Source: Herbaspirillum sp. meg3 (GTDB taxonomy: Bacteria > Pseudomonadota > Gammaproteobacteria > Burkholderiales > Burkholderiaceae_D). Taken from it: DNA of 64,000 bases. Made by a program: the position numbers and the translations under genes. Where the stretch lies: positions 4,774,001-4,838,000 of the forward strand of contig NZ_CP022736.1 in the NCBI RefSeq assembly GCF_002257565.1, given 5' to 3'. Each line of letters opens with the position of its first letter. Position 1 is the first letter of the stretch. The notes under the pieces were generated by a model. The model did no database searches. It worked only from the letters and a program-made list of their open reading frames with translations, and was not told the origin of the DNA. Of the stretch, positions 30,042 to 38,505 are shown piece by piece.

Positions 30042-30071
30042 AAAAAACATCGGACCGCAAAGGGTCCGATG
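30042..30071 (-). terminator. Intrinsic terminator of the hydratase-like gene
   Basis: CATCGGACC (30048-30056) pairs with GGTCCGATG (30063-30071). On the minus strand the stem is followed by six U residues (30042-30047). It ends transcription from the gene at 30097-30939. Confidence 0.9.
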
Positions 30072-30096
30072 AAAGTACTCTATTGTAGCGACAGGT

Positions 30097-30939
30097 TCAG
30101 ACAAACGATACCGTCAATCCTGGCAAGGCGACACCGGAGAACGCCGTGATCCACGTCTGCCCTGCTGCGATCGGATACGCATCGGTCCAGGTGCCTGTGG
30201 TGATGATTTCGCCTGCTGCCAGCGGTGCGAATTGTGGTTGTGTTTTCAATAATTGATGCAGATGCCACAAAGCGTGCAGTGGGCTGTCTGCTTCATTATT
30301 GAAAAATCCTGCTGCGCGCAAAGTGCCGGTGCTATCCGTGCTGCTCGACAGGGATACGCTTGCACCGGCGAGAATTTGCGCCAGATTGTGACGTGTGGCA
30401 GACGACAACACATGGGGTTCGCCGATGATCAGAGTGCCGTGCAGGCCAAAGGCAGCGATGGAATCCGCGACCGTGAACTCCCAATTGGGAAAAGGACAGG
30501 CAACGATCTCAAAGCCGTGGGCCATCCATTCGATGCATTCAGCCAGTTCATCGATGGTGGCGTCAGGCGACGGCGTCTGCCGGAGTTTAAAGACGATCTC
30601 CGGTTCGATGCGAGGCTGCAGTGCGCCGGCCAGGCACTGCTTGCCATGATTGTCCTCAGCAAAACGCACCGTGCTGTCATAGATATGCGCCCAGATCGGG
30701 ATGCGCACATCGTCCGTCACGCCGTATTGACTCCAGGTTTTGTGCACGGTAAAACCGATTTTGCGACCAATAGGCTGCTCGCCTTGTGCGACGCGGATAT
30801 CCAGCACACGGCGGGCGATGTCGTAGGCATCGTCGACGGACAGCGGTTCAGAGGAGGACAACAGCGGCAGTAAACGTGTGTTTGCTCGTGCATCGAGGAG
30901 TTGATGCGCATACCGACTGGCTTGGCTCGACATAAGCAT
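30097..30939 (-). CDS. 2-keto-4-pentenoate hydratase / fumarylacetoacetase-family protein
   Basis: 280 aa, similar in layout to MhpD/XylJ-type hydratases: an N-terminal helical part (SVDDAYDIARRVLDIRVAQGEQPIGRKIGFT), the metal-binding IEPEIVFKL (Glu-x-Glu) around residue 110, a downstream GFEIVACPF and the closing strands GEIITTGTWTDAYPIAAGQ. Members hydrate 2-hydroxypentadienoate in aromatic meta-cleavage or act as decarboxylases. No other meta-cleavage genes are near, so its substrate is open. ATGs at 30939 and 30933 are both possible; neither has a strong Shine-Dalgarno. A candidate promoter is TTGTGC (30999-31004) with GACAAT (30976-30981). Confidence 0.8.
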   Translation of the reverse strand: MLMSSQASRYAHQLLDARANTRLLPLLSSSEPLSVDDAYDIARRVLDIRVAQGEQPIGRKIGFTVHKTWSQYGVTDDVRIPIWAHIYDSTVRFAEDNHGKQCLAGALQPRIEPEIVFKLRQTPSPDATIDELAECIEWMAHGFEIVACPFPNWEFTVADSIAAFGLHGTLIIGEPHVLSSATRHNLAQILAGASVSLSSSTDSTGTLRAAGFFNNEADSPLHALWHLHQLLKTQPQFAPLAAGEIITTGTWTDAYPIAAGQTWITAFSGVALPGLTVSFV

Positions 30940-31259
30940 GAGAGGCTCGCACAGAAAGATAGTGATTAGCTATCCATTGTCGATGACGATTAATTTTTGC
31001 ACAAGTGAAAATAAAGAAATCACGAGAAGATCACGTGAATTTCTTGGCAAATTTTTAATGAAATAACGATGTCGAGAGACTAATTGCCATCTCGAAAGAC
31101 ACAAAACCAGCCGGCTGCAACTGAAGCGGTCAATTGGTCAGGCCAGTGTCAGGTTGGCGTTGGTGCTGCCGAGGACGCATTGAGTAAGGCATGGGGCGCT
31201 GCATGACCGGCTGTACTGGCAATACATCCAATACAATTTCACCGGGCACGATTCAAGAC
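30940..31259. other. Intergenic region between hydratase and ruvB
   Basis: About 320 bases, AT-rich in its first half. It carries the candidate promoter for the hydratase gene (30976-31004) and a small inverted repeat TCGAGA/TCTCGA near 31073-31096. No convincing gene, RNA or terminator for ruvB was seen. Confidence 0.5.
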
Positions 31260-32315
31260 TCAGCCCGCCCAAAGATCGCCATTGGGACCGGTGCGCGGTG
31301 CAGTCACGCCAAAATGCGTATACGCCAGCGGTGTCGCTACGCGGCCACGCGGCGTGCGTTGCAGATAACCCTGCTGGATCAGATAAGGTTCGAGCACGTC
31401 TTCGATCGTGTCGCGCTCTTCGCCGATGGCGGCGGCGAGATTGTCGAGGCCGACCGGGCCGCCGTTGAATTTGAACAGCACGGCTTCCAGCAGTTTGCGA
31501 TCCATCAGATCAAAGCCGACCGGATCGACATCCAGCATCACCAGCGCGGCGTCGGCCATGGCCTGGGTAATTCTGCCGTTGCCTTTCACTTCCGCATAGT
31601 CGCGTACGCGGCGCAACAGGCGATTGGCAATACGCGGCGTACCACGGCTGCGCTTGGCGATTTCCAGCGCGCCCTCTTCGACGATGGGTGCGTTCAGCAA
31701 GCCGGCGCTGCGTGTGACGATGCGCGCCAGTTCCGGTGGAGAATAAAACTCCAGACGCGCAACGATGCCGAAACGATCGCGCAACGGATTGGTCAACATA
31801 CCGGCGCGCGTGGTGGCGCCGACCAGCGTGAAGGGTTGCAGGTCGAGACGCACCGAGCGCGCAGCAGGACCTTCGCCGATCATGATGTCGATCTGATAGT
31901 CCTCAAGCGCGGGGTAAAGGATTTCTTCGACCACCGGCGAGAGGCGATGAATTTCGTCGATGAAGAGAACGTCGTTGGCTTCGAGGTTGGTCAGCAAGGC
32001 GGCGAGATCGCCGGCACGCTCCAGCACCGGGCCGGAAGTCTGGCGCAGATTGACGCCCATCTCGCGCGCGATGATGTGCGCCATGGTGGTCTTGCCGAGT
32101 CCCGGTGGTCCAAACAGCAGCGTGTGATCCAGCGCTTCGCCGCGCTGACGGGCGGCCGAAATGAAGATCGCCAGCTGACCGCGGACTTTTTCCTGGCCGA
32201 CGTATTCGTCGAGCTGCTTGGGGCGCAGCGCGCGCTCGATCGCTTCCTCGTTGGCCGAAGCCGGCGTGGCCGCAATGATGCGCTGTTCGGAAAAGTCGTC
32301 GGTCTGGATGCTCAT
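31260..32315 (-). CDS. ruvB: Holliday junction branch-migration ATPase
   Basis: AAA+ motor of the RuvABC resolvasome, 351 aa. Walker A is GPPGLGKTTMAHIIA (about residue 68), Walker B LFIDEIHRLSPVVEE, sensor 1 GATTRAGMLTNPLRDRFG (with the arginine finger), and the C-terminal winged helix ends QQGYLQRTPRGRVATPLAY. It drives branch migration of Holliday junctions held by RuvA. It follows ruvA by 13 bases; both are expected to be induced by DNA damage through the LexA box upstream of ruvA. Confidence 0.97.
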   Translation of the reverse strand: MSIQTDDFSEQRIIAATPASANEEAIERALRPKQLDEYVGQEKVRGQLAIFISAARQRGEALDHTLLFGPPGLGKTTMAHIIAREMGVNLRQTSGPVLERAGDLAALLTNLEANDVLFIDEIHRLSPVVEEILYPALEDYQIDIMIGEGPAARSVRLDLQPFTLVGATTRAGMLTNPLRDRFGIVARLEFYSPPELARIVTRSAGLLNAPIVEEGALEIAKRSRGTPRIANRLLRRVRDYAEVKGNGRITQAMADAALVMLDVDPVGFDLMDRKLLEAVLFKFNGGPVGLDNLAAAIGEERDTIEDVLEPYLIQQGYLQRTPRGRVATPLAYTHFGVTAPRTGPNGDLWAG

Positions 32316-32328
32316 GGATGTAGGTTAC

Positions 32329-32907
32329 TTATGCTTTGGACAGCGCCTTGAGCGCATGCTTGATGCCTTCCGACACAGTTGCATCGGCTGGCACCTGTTT
32401 CAGCGCCAATGTCGCTTCCTTGTCGGAATAACCCAGCGCCAGCAAGGCGTTGAGGATATCCGAAGTTGTATCGTGATGCACGACGCCACCGACGGCACCG
32501 AGATCGGCACCGAGCTTGCCCTTCAATTCGAGCAGCAGACGTTCGGCGGTTTTCTTGCCGATGCCGGGGACTTTGGTGAGACGGCCGGCTTCCTGCAAGG
32601 TGACGGCTTGCGCCAGATCGCTGACCGACATACCCGACAAAATCGACAAGGCAGTCCGGGCACCAACGCCCGAAATCTTGATCAATTCCTTAAAGGTATT
32701 ACGCTCTTCTGCACTACCGAAACCGAACAGGACGTGGGCGTCTTCGCGAATCGCGAGATGTGTCAGCAATACGACTTTCTCGCCCAGCCCCGGCAGATTG
32801 TAGAAGGTGCTCATGGGCACGCCGACTTCATAACCGACGCCATTGCAATCGATCAGCAATTGCGGAGGATTTTTTTCGAGCAGAATTCCGGAGAGGCGAC
32901 CGATCAT
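32329..32907 (-). CDS. ruvA: Holliday junction DNA-binding protein
   Basis: Tetrameric junction-binding subunit, 192 aa. N-terminal OB domain (MIGRLSGILLEKNPPQLLIDCNGVGYEV), the helix-hairpin-helix pair (LIKISGVGARTALSILSGMS and LTKVPGIGKKTAERLLLELK) and the RuvB-contacting C-terminal domain (DILNALLALGYSDKEATLALKQV). Start at 32907. First gene of ruvAB, with a LexA box 39 bases upstream. In relatives ruvC is normally directly upstream; here a gene on the opposite strand intervenes. Confidence 0.96.
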   Translation of the reverse strand: MIGRLSGILLEKNPPQLLIDCNGVGYEVGVPMSTFYNLPGLGEKVVLLTHLAIREDAHVLFGFGSAEERNTFKELIKISGVGARTALSILSGMSVSDLAQAVTLQEAGRLTKVPGIGKKTAERLLLELKGKLGADLGAVGGVVHHDTTSDILNALLALGYSDKEATLALKQVPADATVSEGIKHALKALSKA

Positions 32908-32945
32908 GATGGCTGGGCAGAAAGATGAATGGTGGAATGATACAG

Positions 32946-32965
32946 TACTGTTCGGATAAACAGTA
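32946..32965. promoter_or_regulatory. LexA (SOS) box of ruvAB
   Basis: CTGT (32948-32951), eight bases, ACAG (32960-32963), with TA on both sides: a full match to the proteobacterial CTGT-N8-ACAG operator and its preferred flanks. On the minus strand a -10-like TATACT (32962-32967) overlaps it, so LexA bound here would block RNA polymerase at the ruvAB promoter. Confidence 0.88.
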
Positions 32966-33092
32966 TATCTGCCGGCATTGAATTACTTGCCGCATGGACA
33001 CGATTGGACACGATTTGCCTAACCGCATCAGGGTGGGCTATTGTCTGCCCTGCTTCTCTTCAGCACACCGCATTTCAAGACCAAAGGACACC

Positions 33093-34022
33093 ATGGCAGG
33101 CAGCAGCTTTTTCGCATTGATCGACGACATCGCCAGCATCCTCGACGATGTTTCCCTGATGACCAAGGTTGCCGCAAAAAAAACGGCCGGCGTGCTGGGC
33201 GACGACCTGGCGCTCAATGCGCAGCAGGTCTCCGGTGTGAACGCCGACCGCGAGCTGCCTGTGGTGTGGGCGGTAGCAGTCGGATCACTGAAGAACAAGG
33301 CGATTCTGGTGCCTGCCGCCCTCGCCATCAGCGCTTTCGCGCCGTGGGCGGTGACGCCGCTGCTGATGCTGGGCGGGGCCTTCCTGTGCTTCGAGGGATT
33401 TGAAAAGCTGGCGCATAAATATCTTCCGCATGAGGAAGAACATCATGAGGCCGCAGTTGATGACGCTGATAACGCTGCCAGCGAACAGGACAAGATCAAA
33501 GGCGCAATCCGCACCGACTTCGTACTGTCGGCGGAAATCATCGCCATCACGCTCGGCACGGTCGCCACAGCGCCTTTACAGCAACAGATCGTGGTGTTGA
33601 TCGGCATCGCATTGATCATGACGGTAGGTGTGTACGGCGTGGTGGCAGGTATCGTCAAACTCGACGATGGTGGTTTGTATTTGCTGCGCACGGGTGGTGA
33701 CGGCGGCTTCGGCCAGTTCAAGCAGCGCGTTGGCCGCGCCATTCTGGTCGCCGCGCCTTACATGATGAAGAGTCTGACCGTCATCGGCACGGTCGCGATG
33801 TTCATGGTCGGAGGCGGTATTCTGACGCATGGCATCCCGCCGGTGCATCATTGGATTGCGGAGTTCAGCGCACCGCTGGCAGCCGTGCCGGCCGTCGGCG
33901 GTTTGTTGTCGGCGATCGTGCCGTCGATTGTCGATGCGGTATTCGGTGTGATTGCCGGCGGCGTGGTGTTGCTACTCGTGGAAGCAGTAAAGCGCGTACG
34001 GAATATTTTCAGGAAAAACTAG
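33093..34022 (+). CDS. DUF808 (YedI-like) inner-membrane protein
   Basis: 309 aa, close to E. coli YedI. The start MAGSSFFALIDDIASILDD with AAAGGA upstream is the family N-terminus; an in-frame ATG at 32994 is unlikely. Further blocks: MTKVAAKKTAGVLGDDLALNAQQVSG, about four to six hydrophobic spans, KAILVPAALAISAFAPW, GGAFLCFEGFEKL and IVKLDDGGLYLL. Function of the family is unknown. It sits on the opposite strand between ruvC and ruvA and overlaps the end of ruvC by four bases, tail to tail. Confidence 0.9.
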   Translation: MAGSSFFALIDDIASILDDVSLMTKVAAKKTAGVLGDDLALNAQQVSGVNADRELPVVWAVAVGSLKNKAILVPAALAISAFAPWAVTPLLMLGGAFLCFEGFEKLAHKYLPHEEEHHEAAVDDADNAASEQDKIKGAIRTDFVLSAEIIAITLGTVATAPLQQQIVVLIGIALIMTVGVYGVVAGIVKLDDGGLYLLRTGGDGGFGQFKQRVGRAILVAAPYMMKSLTVIGTVAMFMVGGGILTHGIPPVHHWIAEFSAPLAAVPAVGGLLSAIVPSIVDAVFGVIAGGVVLLLVEAVKRVRNIFRKN

Positions 34023-34561
34023 CCGATCAGGCGACCGCCACGCATGCGCAAGCCCTTCTTCGCCAAGCCTGGTGCGAGTGCACCGAGGGCGCTCAATGCT
34101 TCGCCGCTGTGTGCATGGCAGATCGCTACACCGAGGGCATCAGCCGCATCGGTACCGGGTAAGCCCGGCAATGCCAGCAAACGCTGCACCATATCCTGCA
34201 CCTGCTGCTTCTGCGCCTTGCCGTGACCGGCGACGGCCTGCTTGATTTGCAGCGCGGTGTATTCCGCCACCGGCAGATCGGCGCTCACCAGTGCGCAAAT
34301 CGCAGCACCGCGCGCTTGTCCGAGCAACAGCGTGGATTGCGGATTGACGTTGACGAAAACTTTTTCGATGGCCGCGCAATCGGGCGCATAAGTCTTGATG
34401 ACTTCGCCGACGCTGGTGAGAATAACTTTGAGCCGTTGCGGCAGATCGGCATCCGGCGTCTTGATGGTGCCGGAGGCGATATAGGTGAGCTTGTTGCCTT
34501 GCTTGTGGATCACGCCAAAACCGGTGGTCCGCAAGCCGGGGTCGATGCCGAGAATTTTCAT
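34019..34561 (-). CDS. ruvC: Holliday junction endonuclease RuvC
   Basis: Dimeric resolvase, 180 aa. The four acidic catalytic residues are placed as in the family: Asp in MKILGIDPGLRTTGFG, Glu in CAAIEKVFVN, and two Asps in TDAADALGVAICHAH. It nicks junctions processed by RuvAB. Convergent with the DUF808 gene; unlike ruvAB, no LexA box was seen in its 75-base upstream gap to purH. Confidence 0.96.
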   Translation of the reverse strand: MKILGIDPGLRTTGFGVIHKQGNKLTYIASGTIKTPDADLPQRLKVILTSVGEVIKTYAPDCAAIEKVFVNVNPQSTLLLGQARGAAICALVSADLPVAEYTALQIKQAVAGHGKAQKQQVQDMVQRLLALPGLPGTDAADALGVAICHAHSGEALSALGALAPGLAKKGLRMRGGRLIG

Positions 34562-34636
34562 GGAGAGAGTCTAATCGATCTCGTCGATTCCCGGCATCCG
34601 TTCTTGCTTGTGAAGCTTACTGGCGATTAATGGCGA

Positions 34637-36208
34637 TTAATGGCGGAAGTGACGCGTGCCGGTCAGCAACATCACGACGTCGCGTTCGTCTGCCGCATCA
34701 ATCACTTCCTGATCACGCATCGAACCGCCCGGATGGATCACGCAGGTTGCGCCCGCATCCACCACAACATCCAGACCGTCGCGGAACGGGAAGAACGCAT
34801 CCGACGCCACGGCCGAGCCGGCCAGTGTCAGGCCGGCGTTCTGCGCTTTGATCGATGCAATGCGCGCGGAGTCAATACGGCTCATCTGGCCGGCGCCGAC
34901 GCCCAGCGTCATGCCGTTGCCGCAAAAGACGATCGCGTTGGACTTGACGAACTTGGCGACGCGCCAGGCGAACATCAGGTCTTGCAGTTGTTGCGGTGTC
35001 GGTTGCTTCTTGCTGACGACTTTGACGTCGGCCAGCAGCACGTTCTTGGCGTCAGGCGATTGCACCAGCAGACCGCCGCCGACGCGTTTGAAGTCATACG
35101 CGTTGAGACCATTCCCCAGTGGGATTTCCAGCAGACGCACGTTTTGCTTGGCGGCGAAAATCTTCTTGGCTTCGGCGCTGAAGGACGGAGCGATCAGCAC
35201 CTCAACGAATTGCTTGGCGACTGCTTCAGCGGCTGCACCATCGAGTTCGCGGTTGAAGGCGATGATGCCGCCGAACGCGGAAGTCGGATCAGTTTGCAGT
35301 GCCTTGCTGTACGACTCCAATGGATTGGCGCCGACCGCCACACCACATGGATTGGCATGCTTGATGATGACGCAGGCTGCGGTGTCGGCAGCGTCGAAGG
35401 TCTTGACGCATTCCCACGCGGCGTCGGCGTCGGCGATGTTGTTAAACGACAGTTCCTTGCCTTGCAGCTGGGTGTAGTTGGCCAGCGCGCCGTCGATCTT
35501 CTTGATGTCGCGGTAAAACGCCGCCGATTGATGCGGGTTTTCACCGTAGCGCATGTCCTGGACTTTTTCGAAGTGCAGGTTCAACGTGTCAGGATAGGCA
35601 CTGCGTGTGGTGTGCTGCTTGTCTTCGCCCAGCGAGGTGAAATAGTTGGTGATGGAGCCGTCGTATTGCGCAGTATGCGCGAACACTTTCTTGGCCAGCG
35701 CAAAGCGCTTTTCGTACGGCAGGTCGCCGCTGGCTTGCAGGTCGGCCAGCACGCCGGCGTAGTCGGTCGGGTCGCAGATGACGACCACGTCCTTGTGGTT
35801 CTTGGCCGACGAACGCAGCATGGCCGGGCCGCCGATATCGATGTTTTCGATCGCGTCTTCCAGCGAACACTCTTCCTTGGCGACGGTTTGCTGGAATGGA
35901 TACAGGTTCACCACCACCATGTCGATGGTCGGGATGCCGTGCTTGTCCAGCGCAGCGACGTGCTCAGGAAAATCGCGGCGCGCCAGAATGCCGCCGTGCA
36001 CCTTTGGATGCAGCGTCTTGACGCGGCCATCCAGCATCTCCGGAAAACCTGTGTAGTCGGCGACTTCAGTCACCTTGACGCCATTGTCGGCCAGCAGCTT
36101 GGCCGTACCGCCGGTGGACAGGATGTTGACGCCCATGGCGGACAGCGCGCGTGCAAAGTCGAGCACGCCGGCTTTGTCGGAAACGGAGATGAGTGCTTGT
36201 TTGATCAT
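34637..36208 (-). CDS. purH: Bifunctional AICAR transformylase / IMP cyclohydrolase
   Basis: Last two steps of de novo IMP synthesis, 523 aa. N-terminal MGS-like cyclohydrolase domain (ALISVSDKAGVLDFARAL, DGRVKTLHPKVHGGILARR) and C-terminal transformylase domain with the catalytic Lys-His of CVIIKHANPCGVAVG, then SAFGGIIAFNREL. The C-terminus GTRHFRH is the usual end. Start at 36208 because similarity begins at MIKQALISVSDKAG; there is no strong Shine-Dalgarno. It lies downstream of dusB and fis on the same strand (107-base gap after fis). A 10-base tandem duplication touches the stop codon. Confidence 0.96.
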   Translation of the reverse strand: MIKQALISVSDKAGVLDFARALSAMGVNILSTGGTAKLLADNGVKVTEVADYTGFPEMLDGRVKTLHPKVHGGILARRDFPEHVAALDKHGIPTIDMVVVNLYPFQQTVAKEECSLEDAIENIDIGGPAMLRSSAKNHKDVVVICDPTDYAGVLADLQASGDLPYEKRFALAKKVFAHTAQYDGSITNYFTSLGEDKQHTTRSAYPDTLNLHFEKVQDMRYGENPHQSAAFYRDIKKIDGALANYTQLQGKELSFNNIADADAAWECVKTFDAADTAACVIIKHANPCGVAVGANPLESYSKALQTDPTSAFGGIIAFNRELDGAAAEAVAKQFVEVLIAPSFSAEAKKIFAAKQNVRLLEIPLGNGLNAYDFKRVGGGLLVQSPDAKNVLLADVKVVSKKQPTPQQLQDLMFAWRVAKFVKSNAIVFCGNGMTLGVGAGQMSRIDSARIASIKAQNAGLTLAGSAVASDAFFPFRDGLDVVVDAGATCVIHPGGSMRDQEVIDAADERDVVMLLTGTRHFRH

Positions 36209-36315
36209 GATGGCATGAAGGTAAATGAAGGAATTCGGTGGCGGGGCCGGCAACGCCTGCAATCGAGAGACGTTGCCGCATGTATGCGAAGCATGCAGGC
36301 GACTAAGGCCTGCGG

Positions 36316-36549
36316 TTACAACAAGCCGTGCTGCTGCAATTTCTTGCGCAAGGTATTGCGATTGATACCGAGAATTTCTGCTGCCTGGGACTGATTGCCG
36401 TCGGCGCGCGCCATCACTGCTTCGAAGATCGGTTTCTCGACCGTCAAAACAACCATGTCATATACATTGGATGGCAGTTGCTCGCCCAAATCCTTGAAAT
36501 ACTTGTCAAGGCTCTTCCTGACGACATCCTCGATACTTTCTTTACTCAT
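36316..36549 (-). CDS. fis: Fis-family nucleoid-associated DNA-binding protein
   Basis: 77 aa, the short betaproteobacterial form. The C-terminal helix-turn-helix is well conserved: ARADGNQSQAAEILGINRNTLRKKLQQHGLL. The N-terminal helix (SIEDVVRKSLDKYFKDLGEQL) supports dimerisation. It bends DNA at rRNA promoters, recombination sites and origins in enterics; the role in this group is presumed similar. Lies 59 bases after dusB, the same dusB-fis order as in E. coli, so control probably acts at the dusB promoter. Confidence 0.93.
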   Translation of the reverse strand: MSKESIEDVVRKSLDKYFKDLGEQLPSNVYDMVVLTVEKPIFEAVMARADGNQSQAAEILGINRNTLRKKLQQHGLL

Positions 36550-36608
36550 TACGTGCTACTTCTGTTCTTTTTGGTGTGTTAATCAATAACCTTGCATGCT
36601 GCTTGCAG

Positions 36609-37625
36609 CTACGCTGCCAGCGCCTGTTCGGCAATCCCGTATTGTAACCGCTCGCCATATGCCGCCTGCGATTCGAAGAAATCACGCACGGCGTTCCATT
36701 GCAGCCGGCAATCTTCGAGGCGGTTCATGCGTTGCCGGAATTCTTCTCCCTCCGGCAGGTCGCGGACATACCATCCAATGTGCTTGCGCGCCGTGCGTAC
36801 GCCGAGATACTCGCCGTAGAACGCATAGTGCGCCTGCAAATGTTCCAGCATCAATTCTTGTACTTCGGTCACCATCGGCGCCGGCAGATGTGTGCCGGTG
36901 CGCAGGAAGTGATCGATCTCGCGGAAAATCCACGGACGTCCCTGCGCTGCACGCCCGATCATGACGGCATCGGCGCCGGTCACCGCCAGCACGTGCTTAG
37001 CGCGCTCCGGCGTGGTGATGTCGCCATTTGCGACCACCGGGATCTTTACCGCAGCCTTAACGGCAGCGATGGTCTCGTACTCGGCTTCGCCGCTGTAGCC
37101 ATCGGCGCGTGTGCGGCCGTGCAGCGTCAGCATGGCGATGCCGCTTTGCTCAGCCATGGCGGCGATGGTCAATGCATTTTTGTTCTCGCGATTCCAGCCG
37201 GTGCGGAATTTCAATGTCACCGGCACGTCGACGGCTTTCACTACCGCGTCGAGAATCTGACCGACCAGTTTTTCGTTTTGCAACAAGGCCGAACCGCACC
37301 AGCTGTTGCAGACTTTTTTGACCGGGCAGCCCATGTTGATGTCGATGATCTGCGCGCCGCGGTCGACGTTGTGTTTAGCGCAATCGGCCAGCATGGCAGG
37401 GTCGGCGCCGGCGATCTGCACCGCTTTCGGCTCCATCTCGCCGTCATGATTGGTGCGGCGGGAGGTCTTCTCGCTTTGCCAGAGACGCGGGTCCGAGGCA
37501 GCCATTTCCGAGACGGCATAACCCGCGCCCAACTGTTTGCACAGTTGGCGGAAAGGACGATCCGTCACACCCGCCATGGGGGCGACGAAAACGTTATTGC
37601 GCAGGAAATGCGGACCGATATTCAC
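36609..37625 (-). CDS. dusB: tRNA-dihydrouridine synthase B
   Basis: FMN-dependent reductase that makes dihydrouridine in tRNA, 338 aa. N-terminal barrel with VAPMAGVTDRPFRQLCKQLGAGYAVSEM, the catalytic Cys region INMGCPVKKVCNSWCGSALL and the FMN-phosphate site VVANGDITTPERAKHVL...DAVMIGRAAQGRPW, followed by a helical tRNA-binding domain. Two extra Cys occur near the catalytic one. First gene of the dusB-fis unit. Confidence 0.94.
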   Translation of the reverse strand: MNIGPHFLRNNVFVAPMAGVTDRPFRQLCKQLGAGYAVSEMAASDPRLWQSEKTSRRTNHDGEMEPKAVQIAGADPAMLADCAKHNVDRGAQIIDINMGCPVKKVCNSWCGSALLQNEKLVGQILDAVVKAVDVPVTLKFRTGWNRENKNALTIAAMAEQSGIAMLTLHGRTRADGYSGEAEYETIAAVKAAVKIPVVANGDITTPERAKHVLAVTGADAVMIGRAAQGRPWIFREIDHFLRTGTHLPAPMVTEVQELMLEHLQAHYAFYGEYLGVRTARKHIGWYVRDLPEGEEFRQRMNRLEDCRLQWNAVRDFFESQAAYGERLQYGIAEQALAA

Positions 37626-37669
37626 GGATCTCTGGACGCGTGAGCGTGTGGTGACTGGGGAAGGGCGCT

Positions 37670-37698
37670 ATTTTAGCGCGATTGGCCCTGCACCCCAA
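37670..37698 (-). promoter_or_regulatory. Candidate dusB-fis promoter
   Basis: -10 TAAAAT (37670-37675) and a weak -35 TTGGGG (37693-37698), 17 bases apart. The -10 is inside the palindrome GCGCTA-AAA-TAGCGC, and the bases after it (AGCGCCC) form a GC-rich discriminator, typical of promoters under stringent control. The start site would be about 37663, 38 bases before dusB. Confidence 0.45.
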
Positions 37699-37812
37699 CA
37701 AGAATCGGTCTTGCACCGCAATGCCGACGAGAAATTATCAAACAAGCAATACATCGTTATATCCGGCACCGCAGAACGTCTCGCCACCGATTAACAATGA
37801 ATCGAGGCTTCC

Positions 37813-38466
37813 TCAGCGATCGACTTCGTCGAGTACTTGCGGCGAGAGGTGGGCAATATCCGCCCATTGCCTGATGTGGAGGCGCTCCCCGTCCCATTGC
37901 AGGCGATTGATGCTGGCGTTGAAGATGTCGAAATCCCGCGCCTGCGCAAAGCCGGTCTGCCTGGCCCAGCGGTAGATGCATTCGAGGACGCCGCCGTGCG
38001 TGACGATGGCGATCTTGCGATGACCGTCGGCAACACCTTCGCGAACGATAGCGCTGACTGCGCCGACCGCGCGCCCGGAGAATTCGCGCATGGTTTCGGC
38101 AATACGTTCGCCGGCCGGGTAGCGCGCATCAAGTTCGCGCGACTTCCATGCGGCAAAGTCTTCCGGATAACGCTGCTCGATATCGTGGTGCTGCAAACCC
38201 TCAAACCCGCCGTAGCAACGCTCGCGCAAAGCGGGATCGATCTGCACCGCCCTGCCTTGCAGTGTCGCCACGGCTTGCGCCGTATCGCGCGCCCGTTGCA
38301 GGTCGCTGGCATAGATGGCATCCAACGGTTCGTTCTCAAGCACGCGCCCGAGTGCTGCTGCCTGCCGCAGCCCTTCGGCGTTCAGAGGAATGTCGATATG
38401 GCCTTGCAGGCGCTTGTCCACATTCCAGTCGGTTTCGCCGTGGCGGATCAGCAGGATATCGAGCAT
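37813..38466 (-). CDS. Histidine phosphatase (phosphoglycerate-mutase-like)
   Basis: 217 aa, histidine phosphatase superfamily branch 1. LIRHGETDWN (residues 6-15) carries the nucleophile His; ASDLQRARDTAQ, the acid-base region ERCYGGFEGL and the second His in VTHGGVLECIYR are in place. Such proteins are often annotated gpmB or cobC-like; the sequence suits a broad phosphatase and does not identify the substrate. It is the last gene of a loose minus-strand series after the PEBP protein. Confidence 0.9.
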   Translation of the reverse strand: MLDILLIRHGETDWNVDKRLQGHIDIPLNAEGLRQAAALGRVLENEPLDAIYASDLQRARDTAQAVATLQGRAVQIDPALRERCYGGFEGLQHHDIEQRYPEDFAAWKSRELDARYPAGERIAETMREFSGRAVGAVSAIVREGVADGHRKIAIVTHGGVLECIYRWARQTGFAQARDFDIFNASINRLQWDGERLHIRQWADIAHLSPQVLDEVDR

Positions 38467-38505
38467 GAGTCTGTTTTCTACTTATTGACTTGATGAGTTG
38501 ATTCG

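Noticed and set aside
34611..34642. Tandem duplication TGGCGATTAA at the purH stop codon as a regulatory repeat
   Set aside because: Only two 10-base copies; most simply a small replication-slippage duplication that leaves the reading frame end intact.
34640..36394. A 584-codon plus-strand frame opposite purH and fis
   Set aside because: Antisense shadow of purH; His/Gln/Arg-rich translation with no domain, and no upstream signals.
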